Shown: in pieces, positions 1 to 12,600 of the stretch | How the letters are laid out: every line of letters starts with the position of its first letter | Numbering within the stretch: position 1 is the first letter of the stretch | Assembly: GCA_029721435.1 (NCBI GenBank) | Contig: CM056588.1 | Coordinates: forward strand, 40,193,430-40,257,429 | From: Gymnothorax reevesii | Taxonomy: Eukaryota > Chordata > Actinopteri > Anguilliformes > Muraenidae | DNA length: 64,000 bases | Reading direction: 5' to 3' | Made by a program: the position numbers and the translations under genes | The notes under the pieces: model-generated | The model's database searches: none | Seen by the model: only the letters and a program-made list of their open reading frames with translations | Told to the model about the DNA's origin: nothing

Positions 1-2010
1 TTGCAGGCATCTTGCAGAGAGAGTTTCCTTTCATTAAGCGTGTCGTGACTCCAAAGGTCGGGATCTACCAAAAGAACAGTGTCCAAATTGTAACCCTATA
101 TGGGCAAAGGAGTTGGAAGCTGGCATAAATTCTCAAGGGAGTCAAGTTACGTTCCCTGGTGGGGTCATGTTATTCTACCCTAAAGTCAAATGCAAATTCG
201 TGATCGATGTGACATTTTCACACCGAGAGTACAGCTAAACCGGATCCTCATTCTCACTGGTGTGCAACCAACAGCTAACTCACATGCATTATGTTATTTA
301 TATAACCAATACCTTCATGCAAAGCAATTTACAGCTGCTTAGACTTAGCTGGAGCCAATATCTCCCAACCAAGGACCCAACAGCTTGACTGATCTTACTA
401 TGGCTTTAGTAAACAGTAGTTTGAACAACCAATCTTCCGAGCAGTCCAATATGCATGCCACTATGCTATAACCTGCCCCGTACTGACCTCACAAAGCTTC
501 ACCCACTTTACCCACTTCCATATCTCATTTTTTGGCGACTTGATTTTCGGTTCGACAGGAAAGCTGCTCCAGGGGAACCTGCAAAACCGTTGTCGGTGGC
601 CAGCTTGCTAAGGAAAATTAACAGAAAGCAAAATGTAAGGACAACCACTTCTACCCACACTATACTCCCCATAAAGACTTTGTTTTTAAGAATCCGCGTC
701 ATACCTACCAAACTAGCATCGAGAAATAGATGACTCAGCCCATTTACTGCCACTGGATTACTTTGAACTGAGTCTTGCAATGAATTGGAAGTTTGTTTAC
801 AAAATAGACAGCTGCCATAAATCCCCGATTCAGTGGTGAATGAGGTCAATAGGCAGAGATGTGTATGCAGGCATACAAGCGGTTTTTCGTGGATGAAGAA
901 GTGAGTAATCAAGACTGGTAATCTTTGCCATCAGGATTTAAACTCTGAGCATTCAATGATGTGCCAAACTGACTCGTATTCATTTCTTCAGCCAGTAACA
1001 AGCTGAGCACTCAGTTTAGCATAATTATCCACAATCCATGACTGTGAGGCCACTCACAACAAATCCAATATTTGCTAAGGTGCTACCATTCACTTCTATG
1101 CGCTCAACAGTTGATACAAGTAAATGGTGCCCCCCCCCCGATCCATCTACGGGCAATGAAAGGCACTACAGACACAATTGTCAAGGGTGGCCAAACAAAG
1201 TCCGTTTTTTGTTGTTCGTCTGCAGTTAAATGATAAATCAAAGTAGCCCATTACATGGATTGCACTGATCCCATCTGGTTTCTTTCATCTATGTGGTTGA
1301 TTCATTAAAGGAGAAAACAAAACCTAGCAGGATATGTGGCTCCCAAGGAGCCGGAATGGCCTCCCCTGCACAAACTATCCATCTAATCAGAGGCATGAAA
1401 GGAAACAGGGCAGAGCGCAAAGCCACTGGCAGCGTAAAGCAAACTGCCACAGAGTGAATTACAGTAGTGCACTGCCATTAGAATCAGCTGCAGGTCACTC
1501 GAGCAGCGATTACACAATTACAGGCTCCTCATGGCATTTTACTACCTCTATCAGATGCGGGATGAAAGCGAGTGAAGCATCAGCCATCTATCCATCCCTC
1601 TTCTGATCCACCAGTGCAGGGCAGACCTACAAAGTAAACCCCACTGACAACGGCACTGTCAAACCAACCTGTTCACTGCAGGGTGAGCCTTCAGAGCTGG
1701 GTTCACAATTTTGTGGCGGTTTTTTTTTTCTTTTTTTTTTGAACAGACAGTTTTCTATTTTGCAGCAACAGCAGCATCAAAGCATCAAAGCTCAAGAAAA
1801 AAAAGCACCTGATCCTGGCCAAATTAAACCTTCCAAATTAAACAAAAACACATCAGAACTGACCAATGACCACAGGACACTCCAATATCTAGATCACAGA
1901 ACTGTAAGATATCATGAAGGGTTAATTTGCAAAAACAGATATCTCCACTTTAAAAATTTTTTGATATCTTGTTTTTAGCTCACTTGGTCCAACAGAAGGG
2001 AGCATATGCA
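1..2010. other. No gene seen; unannotated non-coding DNA
   Basis: I see no recognisable protein, RNA gene or clear transposon end here. There is a C-run near 1131-1139 and a T-rich tract at about 1720-1740. Opposite-strand ORFs of 92 and 134 codons overlap at 455-912 but match no family I know and show no splice context. Confidence 0.5.
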
Positions 2011-2015
2011 ATGAT

Positions 2016-2830
2016 GTGGCAGTAGCGGCGTTGGTGTCTGCGTCGACATTAACTTTGATCTTCTGCCAAACCACTGAAAGGATCAATTGTGAAATTTGGT
2101 GGCGAGGTACATCAGGATGTGTAGATTATAAATTGTTCGATTGGTGTAAATCCGTCCATAGGTGGCACTATAGCAAACATATGGTCATAACTCCGAAACC
2201 ATTTGTCCATTCATCATGTTAGTCGGGGTTGCTAATTAAATCTATCAGAACAAATTGAAAAATGAAACGATACGGCCAACATCAGCCAATCAAATTACAG
2301 TAGCCCTTATACTCACTTTAGCGGTCACCTGTCATTGTGAAACTTTATATTCTTGTAAAGATGTAGAAGAGAGTCGTTTTTATTAAAATTAATTTGATTG
2401 ACCATATGGCGGCGCCAAAGAGAGCTACGATATGTCTTGAGCAATAACTTCAAAACCATAGGTCGTAGTAACAAAAATTCTTTCTTGTTCGATTCTTTGG
2501 GTCAATATGCATCTCTCATGTAAGCCACAGCCATTTTTGTATTTGCAAACATTCCGCCATTTTGAATTGTTAATTACATTTTTCATGTTTATCTCCTCAT
2601 AGACAATGATATCGATTCACAAAAAATTTAAGGGCATGGCCTATATTGATATAAAGAGCTGTAACTCCTAAATGCAAAGTCCAATCATCGCCAAACCCGA
2701 GATCATACATCTACAGGCCAAGCAACTTAATCACACTGAATTAGGTTTAAATGCGTTTGTGGCACTACAGCAAACAAATGGTCATAACTCTTATACCAAA
2801 TGTGAGCAACTTTAAATTTTGCATGTTTCA
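2016..2830. repeat. Unidentified repeat-like block with an internal duplication
   Basis: Segments at about 2140-2205 and 2746-2810 are diverged direct repeats. Both read approximately GTGGCACTA-AGCAAAC followed by ATGGTCATAACTC. The stretch 2265-2410 (GGCCAACATCAGCCA onward) has a second copy at 3538-3670. The phrasing resembles the interior of non-autonomous fish DNA transposons, but I could not find terminal inverted repeats. Confidence 0.5.
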
Positions 2831-3537
2831 TACATGTAATATAACAGGTAATATAACAGAACTGGAGAGAGCGAGGAAGTACCACCCCTACTACTTTCAA
2901 TGGGAAATGCTAGGCTAGCTACTTCAGCGCAAGAAGTATGGAATTGACCGACGCCATTTATAAAAATAGCGTTCCATGGGTGCTTATTTCCGGCACCATT
3001 TCATAAGATTGCCAATCTGATTATACAGCACAAATGGCCAAGAAAATGTGTTGTCTGTGCGGATTAGCGAATGTGTTGGAGGGGAAATGATGAGTAACGC
3101 TATTAATCCGGAACGCACACCCACTATACTCTCACTGGCTGAACTGCTGCAGTCAGAGCAACAGCTGGACAACCAAACTCGTGCAGGAGCTGTCATCAAG
3201 CTCTAAGTATCATTCTTATTTTACAGGCCCTCTTGAAAACATCAAACGGTTGCATCAGACAAAGAGCAAAATAATTAAGGATTACCAAATACATTTTCTT
3301 TTGTTTTCACTTTATTTGGCAAGAAAAAATATGCACACTTTTCAATTGGTGTCTATAGAGCCGTCACGTCTTTGGCCACGAAATTGCATCCTTGGGAACC
3401 ATGGAAGCAGGAAGCTAACATGCTAACTGGCTGAAGCAAAGGTACTTCCTCATCCTTTCTGGTTGTAATATATATCTCTATGGTTTCATGATAGAGAAGG
3501 TGAAAACCTGCAAGAAGAAAGTGAGAGTTGAAACAAG

Positions 3538-3670
3538 ATGGCCAACATCAGCCAGTTAAATTTCATTAGCCCCTATACTCACGTTAACTGTCAATCATGA
3601 GACTTTATACTATTGTTAAGGAAGCGTAGTCTTTATATTGATTGGCCAGATGGTGGCACTATGAAGAAGG
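3538..3670. repeat. Second copy of the 2265-2410 repeat
   Basis: The shared order is GGCCAACATCAGCCA, then a TAGCCC-TATACTCAC segment, then GTCA-TCATGAGACTTTATA, then TTGATTGGCCA and GGTGGCACTATG. Copies lie about 1.27 kb apart in the same orientation, interrupted by small indels. The function is unknown and it is non-coding. Confidence 0.55.
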
Positions 3671-4974
3671 ACAAAAAATTTGATTCCAATTGGCCATTAA
3701 GTGGTTCTCAAGTAAGAAAAACAATGTAAAATTGCATATTGTTTTCAATCATTCCCATCAATGGCTCCAATTTTGCATATTCTTGGACCACGAAGTTAAC
3801 ACTTGCAGTCATTTTTGTTCCCCCCCCCCAACACAAATTACAAAAGGGGTCTTCATTGTCCCAATGTTGGACCCACGCATAAATAACTATATGATTTTAC
3901 ATAACACTAAAGCCTGAAATAAAACAAGTAAACTCCAGTGCCCATGGCACTACTTCTTAATTGTGCACTCCAGGGAATATCAGTCAAACTAATATTCGGC
4001 TATTTCAACAAGATATCTCAAATAATTTTTGCTTTGCTGAGTAATTTTATCATGTAGTCAATGGGATATTCATCTAACTGGTTTTGATTTATTCATTTTA
4101 AGAATGGCTTTCACCTATTTTTTTTTCCACAGCAATGAAGGCAAAAAACCATTCTTGTATCAGTCTGGGTTGTTGCTGTGTTGCACCGCAGTTATTGAAT
4201 CAGTTTAACTGGGTTGCTTGAGCTTTTTGTAGTTGCAAACTGGGTGGATTGGGACTGAGAGATCATGTGAAATTATCTCAATGTTCCCTGCCTCAGTAAC
4301 ATTATTTTTTACATGGCAAAGTGCTGAACATAGTTATCCTATTATGGATCAATGCCATTTGTTGAATGCTGCCTTGATTGAATGCATGTTTTTCAGCAAT
4401 GCCTCAGATGAGCTACACACTATTCAACTGTGACGAATTGCTCAGATCTACACGCCTCTCATAACAACCCGTAAGGTTGAAATGAGCATGCAATCTGTTA
4501 ATGTTTTTTTTTCTCTCTTAATATCTGCAAGACCTCCACCTACAGGCTAATGCGCATCTTGTTATGATCACACTCTGAACTCTCAGTTGACATTGTTAGG
4601 ATTTCTGTGCCAACTGTAAAGAAAATTATACGCAGCAACAGATCGTGCAGCCATGGTGATCACGAGATTGTTTGAAACATAAATAAAGGTTCCACAGACT
4701 GAGCCCACTCCAGCTGATGAGAGTCTGCAGACTCGCTCGACTGTAAACCATGCACGTTTCCATATCGAGATATCGTCCCATAAGTCATTCTTGAGCACGG
4801 GAAAAACCACAGGCATTTTTTTTAAAAATGGCCTTATATCAGCTAATCAGCATCGAACTGGGCACAAGAACAGATGAGGAGCGCAGCGATGATGCTGAGC
4901 TGAGCAGAATGCTTAAGAGTTAAAGCAAGATTTGGGGGCAGGACGCTTAAGGGGAAATATACACTGCAATCCCA

Positions 4975-5262
4975 AGACACTAAAGGATTATCACTGCCTC
5001 GAACCTCAGAGTGCAAAAGCATACACTTAAAGCACTAAAGGGTTAACACACTCTTCTAGCTCAATAGCACTAGGGTTAACACTCTTCAAGCTCAGAGCAC
5101 TTAAAGGCTAACACACTCTTGATGTGAAGACCAGCAAAGGGTTAAAACACTTGAAGCAGAGAACACTAAAGGGTTAAAACACTCTTCAAGCTCAGAATGC
5201 CAAATGAACACATTTCACTTCTAGAGTGCACACACATTTTTCAAGCTCAGAGCTCTAATTGG
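4975..5262. repeat. Degenerate minisatellite, unit about 45 bp
   Basis: Roughly six imperfect units are built around CTAAAGGGTTAACACACTC followed by TTCAAGCTCAGAGCA. Units differ by indels and substitutions, so this is an old tandem array. It has no coding potential. Confidence 0.7.
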
Positions 5263-6402
5263 TACACTTAAGACTTCATTACTCCTGCAAGGCGAGCGAG
5301 GCCATTAAACAGCAGGACAGAGAAAAAGGGGGGTGGGGGGATGGGGGGCACGTGCTTCAAGAGAGCCTGAAATTCAACCGATCTGCCATCCCATCACGCC
5401 CATTTGGGAGTGAGGGTACAAGGCAGAAATGAGATACCAAACTAGCTCATGTTCTAAAAATGTTTGCAAAATTTCATCAAATTTGGTTACTAGTCCATCA
5501 AATAGGTGAGTATGGGTGAAGGAATGTCAAAGGTCACAAAATGGCGTCATTTCAGAAATTGTCAAACTCCTTAATTACGTTGGGACGTGTTGCATACTAC
5601 TCGCATACCAAGATTCAGCTCATTACCTATACAAGAAAGGTCTAAAATGGACGACTTCAGCTTTTCAAAATGACCAGCCTGCCATGGTCACTTCTGGGGG
5701 TTGAGGGCTGAGAAGCATTCCCATAGTAGTTTATGTGCTAAAGATGTTGCACACTAGGATTTTTCAAATCTGATGAATTTTTTTGACCACAAGAGATTCG
5801 TGTCGCATCGAGAGGACAAAGAGTGACAATAATGGACAACGAATGAAAATGGAGTTTACAACATCATATGTACTCCGCAACCAGTTAGGTTAACAAGATG
5901 CGAATTGGAAGTGAAAAAGAAATAAACCAATATGACCAACAGCATCCCCCCACCCCATGAATTTGGACTGTCAAGCATGACATGAATAGAAACAAACCTC
6001 ATAAAATGGTGTTGACATTCGGAGCGGCAACCATTGACACCACGCGTCCAGCCCACCCCCTGCCAAGGTTCCCCAGGCAGATTCACAAGAAATGGAACCA
6101 AAACCGTAGCCAGAATTGACCATCTTTCACAATAAACCACTGACAGAGTTAAAAGTCCCCATCATGTCACTAGGTGGACAGCCAATTAGGCATTACAAGC
6201 CATTCCAAACCACCCACAGGCAAGTAAGTAGGACTGATCGACTTCAGTCAACCAGTTAATGAGTTCCTTCACTATTCTTGGTGGCACTCCGCACCATGAA
6301 GTCAAAAAGAACAGACTTTGAAATTGTCGCTAACGTCTAACTCGCTGTGCATCTGGTGACAGTGAGGGACACTTTAATGTGCATCTTTTCTTTCCTACAC
6401 TC

Positions 6403-6610
6403 AAAAGAGTGAAACCCCTTGAAATGTTAGATTTACTTAATTTTAAGTCAACCTTTTCCATAAAACTGAGTAAAGTACATTCCACTCAATGCAATTAATT
6501 AAACTGGCAAAAAATTTTAAAGTCAAAGGTTACTCAAAGCAATTGAGTGGAAACCGTTGACGTAACATTATTAAGTAAATCTAACATTTCATGGGGTTTC
6601 ATTTTTTTTG
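6403..6610. mobile_element. Palindromic MITE
   Basis: The arms at 6411-6440 and 6571-6600 are inverted repeats matching at 29 of 30 positions (GAAACCCC-TGAAATGTTAG...). Inner parts (ACTCAATGCAATTAA against CAAAGCAATTGAGT) also pair imperfectly. With about 200 bp and no ORF this fits a fold-back MITE. Superfamily and target duplication are not resolved. Confidence 0.65.
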
Positions 6611-6621
6611 GGCTGCGAATA

Positions 6622-6840
6622 GCGAATGTCGCTGAGTGAGTGAGTGACTGACTGACTGACTGACTGCCTGAGTGATCAAGTTTAACGATTGGTTGGCCGG
6701 CGGGGAAGAAGTTCAGTGATTGGTCAGCCGGCGCGGAAGAACTTAAACGATTGGTTGGCTGATGACTGGCTGACTGGCTGTTCAGTGATTGACCGGCAGG
6801 GAAGAACTTCAACGATTGGTTGGCCAACGGCTGGCTGGCC
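6622..6840. repeat. GAGT/GACT minisatellite plus GATTGGTTGGC tandem array
   Basis: This begins with GAGTGAGTGAGTGACTGACT-type short repeats. It continues into about four diverged units of roughly 35-40 bp, each reading CGATTGGTTGGCCGGCGGGG then AAGAACTTCAA. The first 70 bp have a close copy at 37260-37326, so this is a dispersed repeat with an expanded tandem section. Confidence 0.65.
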
Positions 6841-7654
6841 TGGCATTGACATCATTCGTATTTAATATGTTTACGTGTACAGGGGCGCCCCCTCCCTTTG
6901 CAGCACTTCCCGGTGGTGGCTGCAGGCTTAGTGTTCTCAATGTAACAGTAACTTTAAACAGAAAAATTAAGACAGAAAAATAAAAACATGAATTGGGTTA
7001 AAACTGTGTTGTACAATCTACATCTAAACCTTTGTTTAAAAAAATCTGGGCTGAGTTTTTTTTCCACATCTTTAATTATGTATTGACAGAATGCTTTCTC
7101 AATGAAGCGGAAGGCACTGGCACAAATGCAGTTGGAAGCGAAAACGGCGAACGACAGCAAGCAGAGAGGGATAGGTTTTCCCCCTCCAAACAATACTTAA
7201 AAGAAAACCAAAGTAATTGATGCAAACACTTACGATGGACGCAAGGACAGCGATGAAAACAACATTACAGATGATAGAATTAAGCAGAAATACTGTCACC
7301 GCAATTGCTTGCACCGAGCACCAGTTAGCTTGTCGCTCTGGTGAAGAGCATCAGCAGTGGATCAGTAACTTTAGCGCTGCCGTACACTCGGGGTCCTTCC
7401 AACCAAGCATTGAATTTCCTGAAAGAAAATTCGGCACGGTGTGATTTGACAGATCCTTTCAATTAGGTTTGTTTGAAAAGTGGCAAAAGTTGCATTGTGT
7501 TAAGGAAACTGACGGTATTCTTTCATTTTCCTGCACAACTTCGGTGACAGTTTGTTACGGGGGGGATTGAGCAAATGGGAAAAGGCAAAAGAAAAACTTG
7601 GTCAGCATAAGTTGTCAGGCCTGCACTCTGATTCATTACATCTGTTCGCTATGA

Positions 7655-8439
7655 TTTAAGTAACTAATCAGCGCTATGCTGTCGGAGTTTGCAGCTAGGA
7701 ATCAACATGCTGCTGGGACAGTGTTATTTTATAAATTTTATAAATTTAAATTTAGTTTTATAAATTTAAATATTCATATATTTTAAATAGTTTATTTTTT
7801 AAATATTTAAACAAAAAAATTCATTCAGACCGTCTGAATTCCTGGGCCATGAAGGAGTACCACCCAGAGGCCACAGTCATGGCGACAAGTACTTGATCAG
7901 CTTATGTTTGAGAAAATGCACTCGTTACCGAAAGACTGAGAATGGCTTTCACATATGGCCACAGTAAAAAGATGGGAATAAAATAAAATTGCCAGTTTTG
8001 GAGCATTTTAAGAATGCTGATGATAAGTCCACAGGGAACGATTATCAGACTGTCATTATTTTATGCCTTTTATGGGATTAGCCTACTGCCTGGATGTTTA
8101 TGTTGGCGAAAGTGACAAGTTACATTCATTAAAGATAATTGATAGAATTAAAAAAGTAAGTCATATATAATGTGACAAATCTCTTTATTCAAATTTAGGA
8201 CTTTGTCCTAGGATTATTTGTTCATTTTTGGGACTGCAGACCTCGAATAGCTCATGAAACGGCACATGATGGCTAAACTTATAAAGTCACGACCATCTGC
8301 GCCGATATTTCATAGTAAGCGACAGGAAAAAGATTCGTTTTAAATGTAAAAATTGCTTCACTGGAAGATGGGATTCAGAGAAAGGGAAAGAATTACACAC
8401 CAAACCTCCACTTTTTTCTGCTTTTTTCTCGCTAGCAGA
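7655..8439. repeat. Unit A of a head-to-tail duplication
   Basis: Unit A starts at ATTTAAGTAACT and matches unit B (8440-9350) in the same order: GTTTGCAGCTAGGAATCAAC, CCTGGGCCATGAAGGA, GCACTCGTTACCGAAAG, GAGCATTTTAAGAATGCTGA, GACAAGTTACATTCATTAAA, then GGGATTCAGAGAAAGGGAAA. Each unit contains AGTAAGTC-like donor consensus, but no open frame is conserved between copies. Confidence 0.75.
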
Positions 8440-9350
8440 ATTTTAAGTAACTCTAATCAGTTCTATGCTGTCAGAGTTTGCAGCTAGGAATCAACATACT
8501 GCTAGGACAGTTGTAAATTTATTCAAATCTGCTTAATTCCTGGGCCATGAAGGAATACCACCCAGAGGGAACAGTCATCGCCTACCTAGTCAGTTATGTT
8601 TGAGAGAATGCACTCGTTACCGAAAGCTTGAGAATGGCTTTCACATATCCGCAGTAAAAAGATGAAAATATAATAAACGAAGTGACTATTTGCACTTATT
8701 TAAGTGCGTCCGAGCACAAAAATTCATCGAAATTCGTGTTAGACGTACATACAAGCGTGGCGAGGATGCACATTGCTCCATTGCCCCATTGCCCACACTT
8801 ATTTTAAGAGTGCTCAAAGCCAATTCTTTCTTTCTTGGCCAAACTCATTTTTTTTTAGCTGTAGCCAAGGGAAAATTTCTGCATTGGCCACAGGTATAAG
8901 TGCCAAGTGTGGCCAAGAAAAAAAATTCAGCATTGGCCACACTTAGGCTATAAGTGCGAATATCATCGACCTAAAATAAAATTGCCGGTTTCGGAGCATT
9001 TTAAGAATGCTGATGATGAGCCCAAAGGCTATTTTATGCCTTTCGGGATTAGCCTGCTGCCTGGATGCATTTCTGTTGGTGGAAGTGACAAGTTACATTC
9101 ATTAAAGGTAGTTGATTGAATTAAAAAAAGTAAGTCCTTTGTAATGCAATGAATCACTTAATTCAAATTTTGGATTTTGTCCGAGGCTTATTTGGTCCTT
9201 CTGCGCCGATGTTTCATAGGGTGCGACAGGAAGAGGTTTCTGTTTTAAATATAAAAAATGCTGAAATGGGAGATGTGATTCAGAGAAAGGGAAAGAATTA
9301 TGTCTCAAACCTCCACACTTTTTTCGGCTTTTTACTCGCCAGAACGATTT
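8440..9350. repeat. Unit B of the duplication, carrying an extra insertion
   Basis: Unit B is colinear with unit A but longer, because about 290 bp at 8678-8971 have no counterpart in A. Apart from the insertion the copies differ by substitutions and small indels, so the duplication is not recent. ORFs here are not conserved in A and are unlikely to be coding. Confidence 0.75.
8687..8962. mobile_element. Candidate MITE inserted in unit B
   Basis: The segment is bounded by near-perfect 13 bp inverted repeats (TATTTGCACTTAT and ATAAGTGCGAATA) and is missing from unit A, which acts as an empty-site comparison. It contains two diverged copies of GCATTGGCCACA with flanking A-rich sequence. No transposase is present. 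The superfamily is unknown and I found no clean target duplication. Confidence 0.5.
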
Positions 9351-9423
9351 TAAAAGGGGGTGCCCTTTCAGGAAGGAGGAAGGGAGGTTTATCATTACAT
9401 ATTAATATTCAATATTGTCAATG

Positions 9424-9502
9424 CGCACCCTTTTCTTGGGTGCACATTCTCGGACAGCACTTGGCGGCCCAGCTATATACAAGGTTGCACCTAGTCTTGT
9501 TT
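9424..9502. repeat. Dispersed repeat, copy 1
   Basis: This roughly 75 bp segment matches 40014-40094 in the same orientation (GCACCCTTTTCTTGGG, ACAGCACTTGGCGGCCCAGC, then GAGTCTTGTTTT or TAGTCTTGTTTT). No larger element could be delimited. Confidence 0.6.
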
Positions 9503-9509
9503 TGAGAGT

Positions 9510-10400
9510 ATAGCGAGAAGGGCAGCAAGCATGCAAAGTAGACACCGCTTGCCCTCACGCCCCCAACCCTCCGTGCAACTTACACGGTCATGAATGATAG
9601 GAAGGTTCAGCAAGAGCAGCCATGATTGGTCAAAATGGTGAGCATGTGACAAAAGGAAACAGCGGATGGGCTTCTCACGACACGAGTGTTCACACTATCA
9701 TAAATCGTATAGCACGTACATTACTTCACAATACAGCCAGCAAAAGTGCATTTATGAGGTAGTGTGGCGTAAAACCAGAGACAATCTTCATAGATGAAGC
9801 TGAGGATAGCCTCATTTCATCTTCCCCATGATGGATTTCTGCAGCTCAGTTTACGAGGCTTGTGTTACAGTTTGCAATGTCTTATTTATCTTTTTGACAG
9901 AATGCCTGTAATGTAGTCAAAAATATCATCCTGGAGGACAATAAGAAAATCAATCCAACAATGGATTTGAAATCAATCCAACTATGGATTTGAACTGGGT
10001 CGGCCCCCGCAGTAAAGGTGCCACTTGCAGCAAAAGTGACCATCGCTGCATTGGATTAAATCCATCCGAGCCAGTTCTGACTGTGGCCAAGGAGCCTCTT
10101 GAAAGCGGCACATAATTGGCATTGTGCCGCTCAAGGATATATGGAAGGAATACAGTCCATTTGGGTTCGCATTTTTTGTCACTCAAGTGCCTCCTGCAGG
10201 CCATCAGGGTTCTAATCAGTAATATTCTCAGCAAGCACTGGGTTTCCTCTGTTCAATTCTGAGGTTGTTAGGTTTGAATCTGCTCATGAAAAGAGGCGGT
10301 CACGTTTTGGTGGAAAACTGCAAACTGTCTCCACTCTCCCACGACGGCAGCAGGAGTGCCATACGAACAAGCTTGAAAGTAGTTCGCTGATTGTATATTC
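9510..10400. other. No gene seen
   Basis: This interval contains a short direct repeat around AATCAATCCAACTATGGATTTGA (about 9949-9992) and otherwise featureless DNA. The minus ORF at 9950-10234 has no recognisable domain. Confidence 0.45.
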
Positions 10401-10404
10401 AAGA

Positions 10405-10655
10405 TTCAGGTCAAATTGCAGATCTATCTATTATCTATACTACTTCTTCCTCACTTGGGTCGCTGGGGAGCCGGAGCCTATCCCAGCTCACTATAGGCAA
10501 AAGGCAGAGACAAACCCGGGACAGCTCTCCAGTCCATCGCAGAGCGTACACACCATTCTCACACACACTTATGCCTATGGGCAATTTACTGTCTCTAATT
10601 AGCCTGACATGCATGTCTTTGGAGTGTGGGAGGAAACCAGAGGTCGAATTGCAGA
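10405..10655 (-). repeat. L2-like LINE 3' region, truncated
   Basis: It has the phrase order of a very common fish repeat: CTATAC, GGAGCCTATCCCAGCT, CAGTCCATCGCAGAGC, CTATGGGCAATTTA, GACATGCATGTCTTTGGAGT, GGGAGGAAACC. Related pieces lie at 38360-38618 (+) and 35985-36235 (-). The family name (L2-type) comes from memory of such repeats, not from a search. Confidence 0.65.
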
Positions 10656-10659
10656 TGTG

Positions 10660-12385
10660 AAATTAAAATAAATAAATTCAGATTAGATAATGCCTGCACT
10701 GTGCCTTCAGCAGAAGCACATGTTTTAAATATCTCCTGCAAAATAACCTAAAAGAACCAGTACGCTTCATTGCGCTACCGATTCCAAACAAATGGGAGGC
10801 AGCCTTTTAAAAGAAAGCAATTCCTTGTCCCACCCTCCAATCCATCACCATCCCTCTAAAAACTCAGTGTTTATCGCTGGCACAGCAATGTCCTCTAAAT
10901 GTACAGCAAACTTTCCAACTTTGCAATCTTGCCACATCTCACAACAGCAATGCCAAGTGCCTGCACTTTGGTGATGCGATTACCATTTTTTTCGTTTTAT
11001 CTAATACTAGGGCCACACAATCTAATTTTACACTCATCAGTTAAAGAAGCCAACAACAAACAGCAGGAAAAATGTATACGAAATGTAACTAAAGTGGAAC
11101 TCACATCTGGTCAAGAAAGCTCAGCCATCTTATAATATTGACCCATAGCCTCAACCTGTAGTTAAAATTATAGCTTGCAAAGATCAATTTTTAGCAAGAC
11201 CATAACAGCAAGTAAACAGCCACCACAAAACAGACATCAAGGAGGTATGCCATCTTTTCTGGTACTATTTGTTTTTTCATTAGTTGCACAACAGATCCGT
11301 TTCATTTTTTATTTAACTTTCGAGGAGAAACCGTGCGAGTTTAGCATGAAAACTCATCTCTTCACTTGCCGAAAGCAGCCTCCAGCCATGGAAAGCCACG
11401 CCAATGTTAACTCTTATTTTGCTGCCATTTCTACAAGCGCATCTTTTCTCTGCAGAGTCATTCCAAGCCAAGTGAACCAGTTTCTAGATAAATTGCACCA
11501 CACCGTCTCAGAAAGATTTTTTTTTTAAATCATGGGTGGGGGTGTTTTCCATCATTTCAAATGGTCTAATCCCAAGTTTTAAGTTCCAGCTCTAATTTTT
11601 CATGGAGTTATTGTCAGTTTAAGGAGGGCTGTCTAGTCACTTTGCAAATGAAGCAATGACTTCAGTGTTTTTCCCAGCCTCTCCTAAATTAATGTCAATA
11701 GGTGCACATAGGTAAAATTACCTGAAATATATGAATCTACGATCAGATTTGGCATACCTCATTTGATTTTTTTCCCCCATTATAGGCTGTTGAAAATGAC
11801 CATTTTTACAGAACCAAATTTTTTTATTTGATTTTTAGTTGGTCCTCTGGACTGAAATATGCAGAGTCAGGTGTTCATATTGAAGCCCCACCCTCAGCAG
11901 CTACAGCACATCGGTCCCTTAAACCCAATCCAATCTCCTGTCTCAAGTTTAGGATCAATTTGCATCTGAAAATGCTTATGACAGGAGAAAAAAAACAAAC
12001 AAACAAGAAATATGCCAAAATTCAAGGCATGACTGAGGTCATGTGGACACACCAGAAAAAAAATCTGAAAAAAATTTGCGGAGCAGCTTTAATATTAGGG
12101 CAATAAACAGCAGATTATTTATCTTGCGTTACCAACACGTTCTAGAAAAATTATGGCGTTTTTATTTCCAAAGTAGTACAACAAGACAGGACAGGCAAGT
12201 TAGGGCCAAGGGCAAGGCTAGCTGGTTAGCATGCAAACTCTATGAGATATCTGCAAAAAAATACATGGATGTCTATATATGGATGCTTAATACACCAATC
12301 TATTTCACATTCTCATGATAGTTTTACTAAAATTCCAGCCAAATCTAAATTATTGCACCTTGAAATCTTTTTCACTGCAGAGTCG
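10660..12385. other. No gene seen
   Basis: The interval is AT-rich and non-coding. Two ORFs of about 90-117 codons have no recognisable domain or splice context. Confidence 0.45.
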
Positions 12386-12389
12386 CAGT

Positions 12390-12600
12390 CCCTGTTAATT
12401 TAACTCTGGTCCAGTGGAGGGCATACCAGGCTGGCTGCCAGCAAGTTTAACTGCAGTCCTAGAGGGTAACAGTCCCAGAGGGTAGCAGTCCCACAGGTTC
12501 ATCCCTAGGCCAGAAGGGCCACAGTATGAGCCGGTTTAACTCAATTCCTGGAGGGCTGCAGCACCTGCAAGTATAACTCCAGCCATGTAGTTGCTAGGAC
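12390..12600. repeat. Repeat-like segment with partial internal units
   Basis: There are two or three diverged units combining TTTAACT with CAGTCC and GAGGG (about 12406-12490 and 12535-12590). The wording resembles inverted ends of fish MITEs, but I could not define ends or a target duplication. Confidence 0.35.

Noticed and set aside
508..912. 134-codon minus ORF
   Set aside because: No family resemblance; an opposite-strand ORF of 92 codons overlaps it; no exon signals.
9149..9505. 118-codon + ORF over the duplicated unit
   Set aside because: Not open in the other copy of the duplication, and its end runs into a dispersed repeat.
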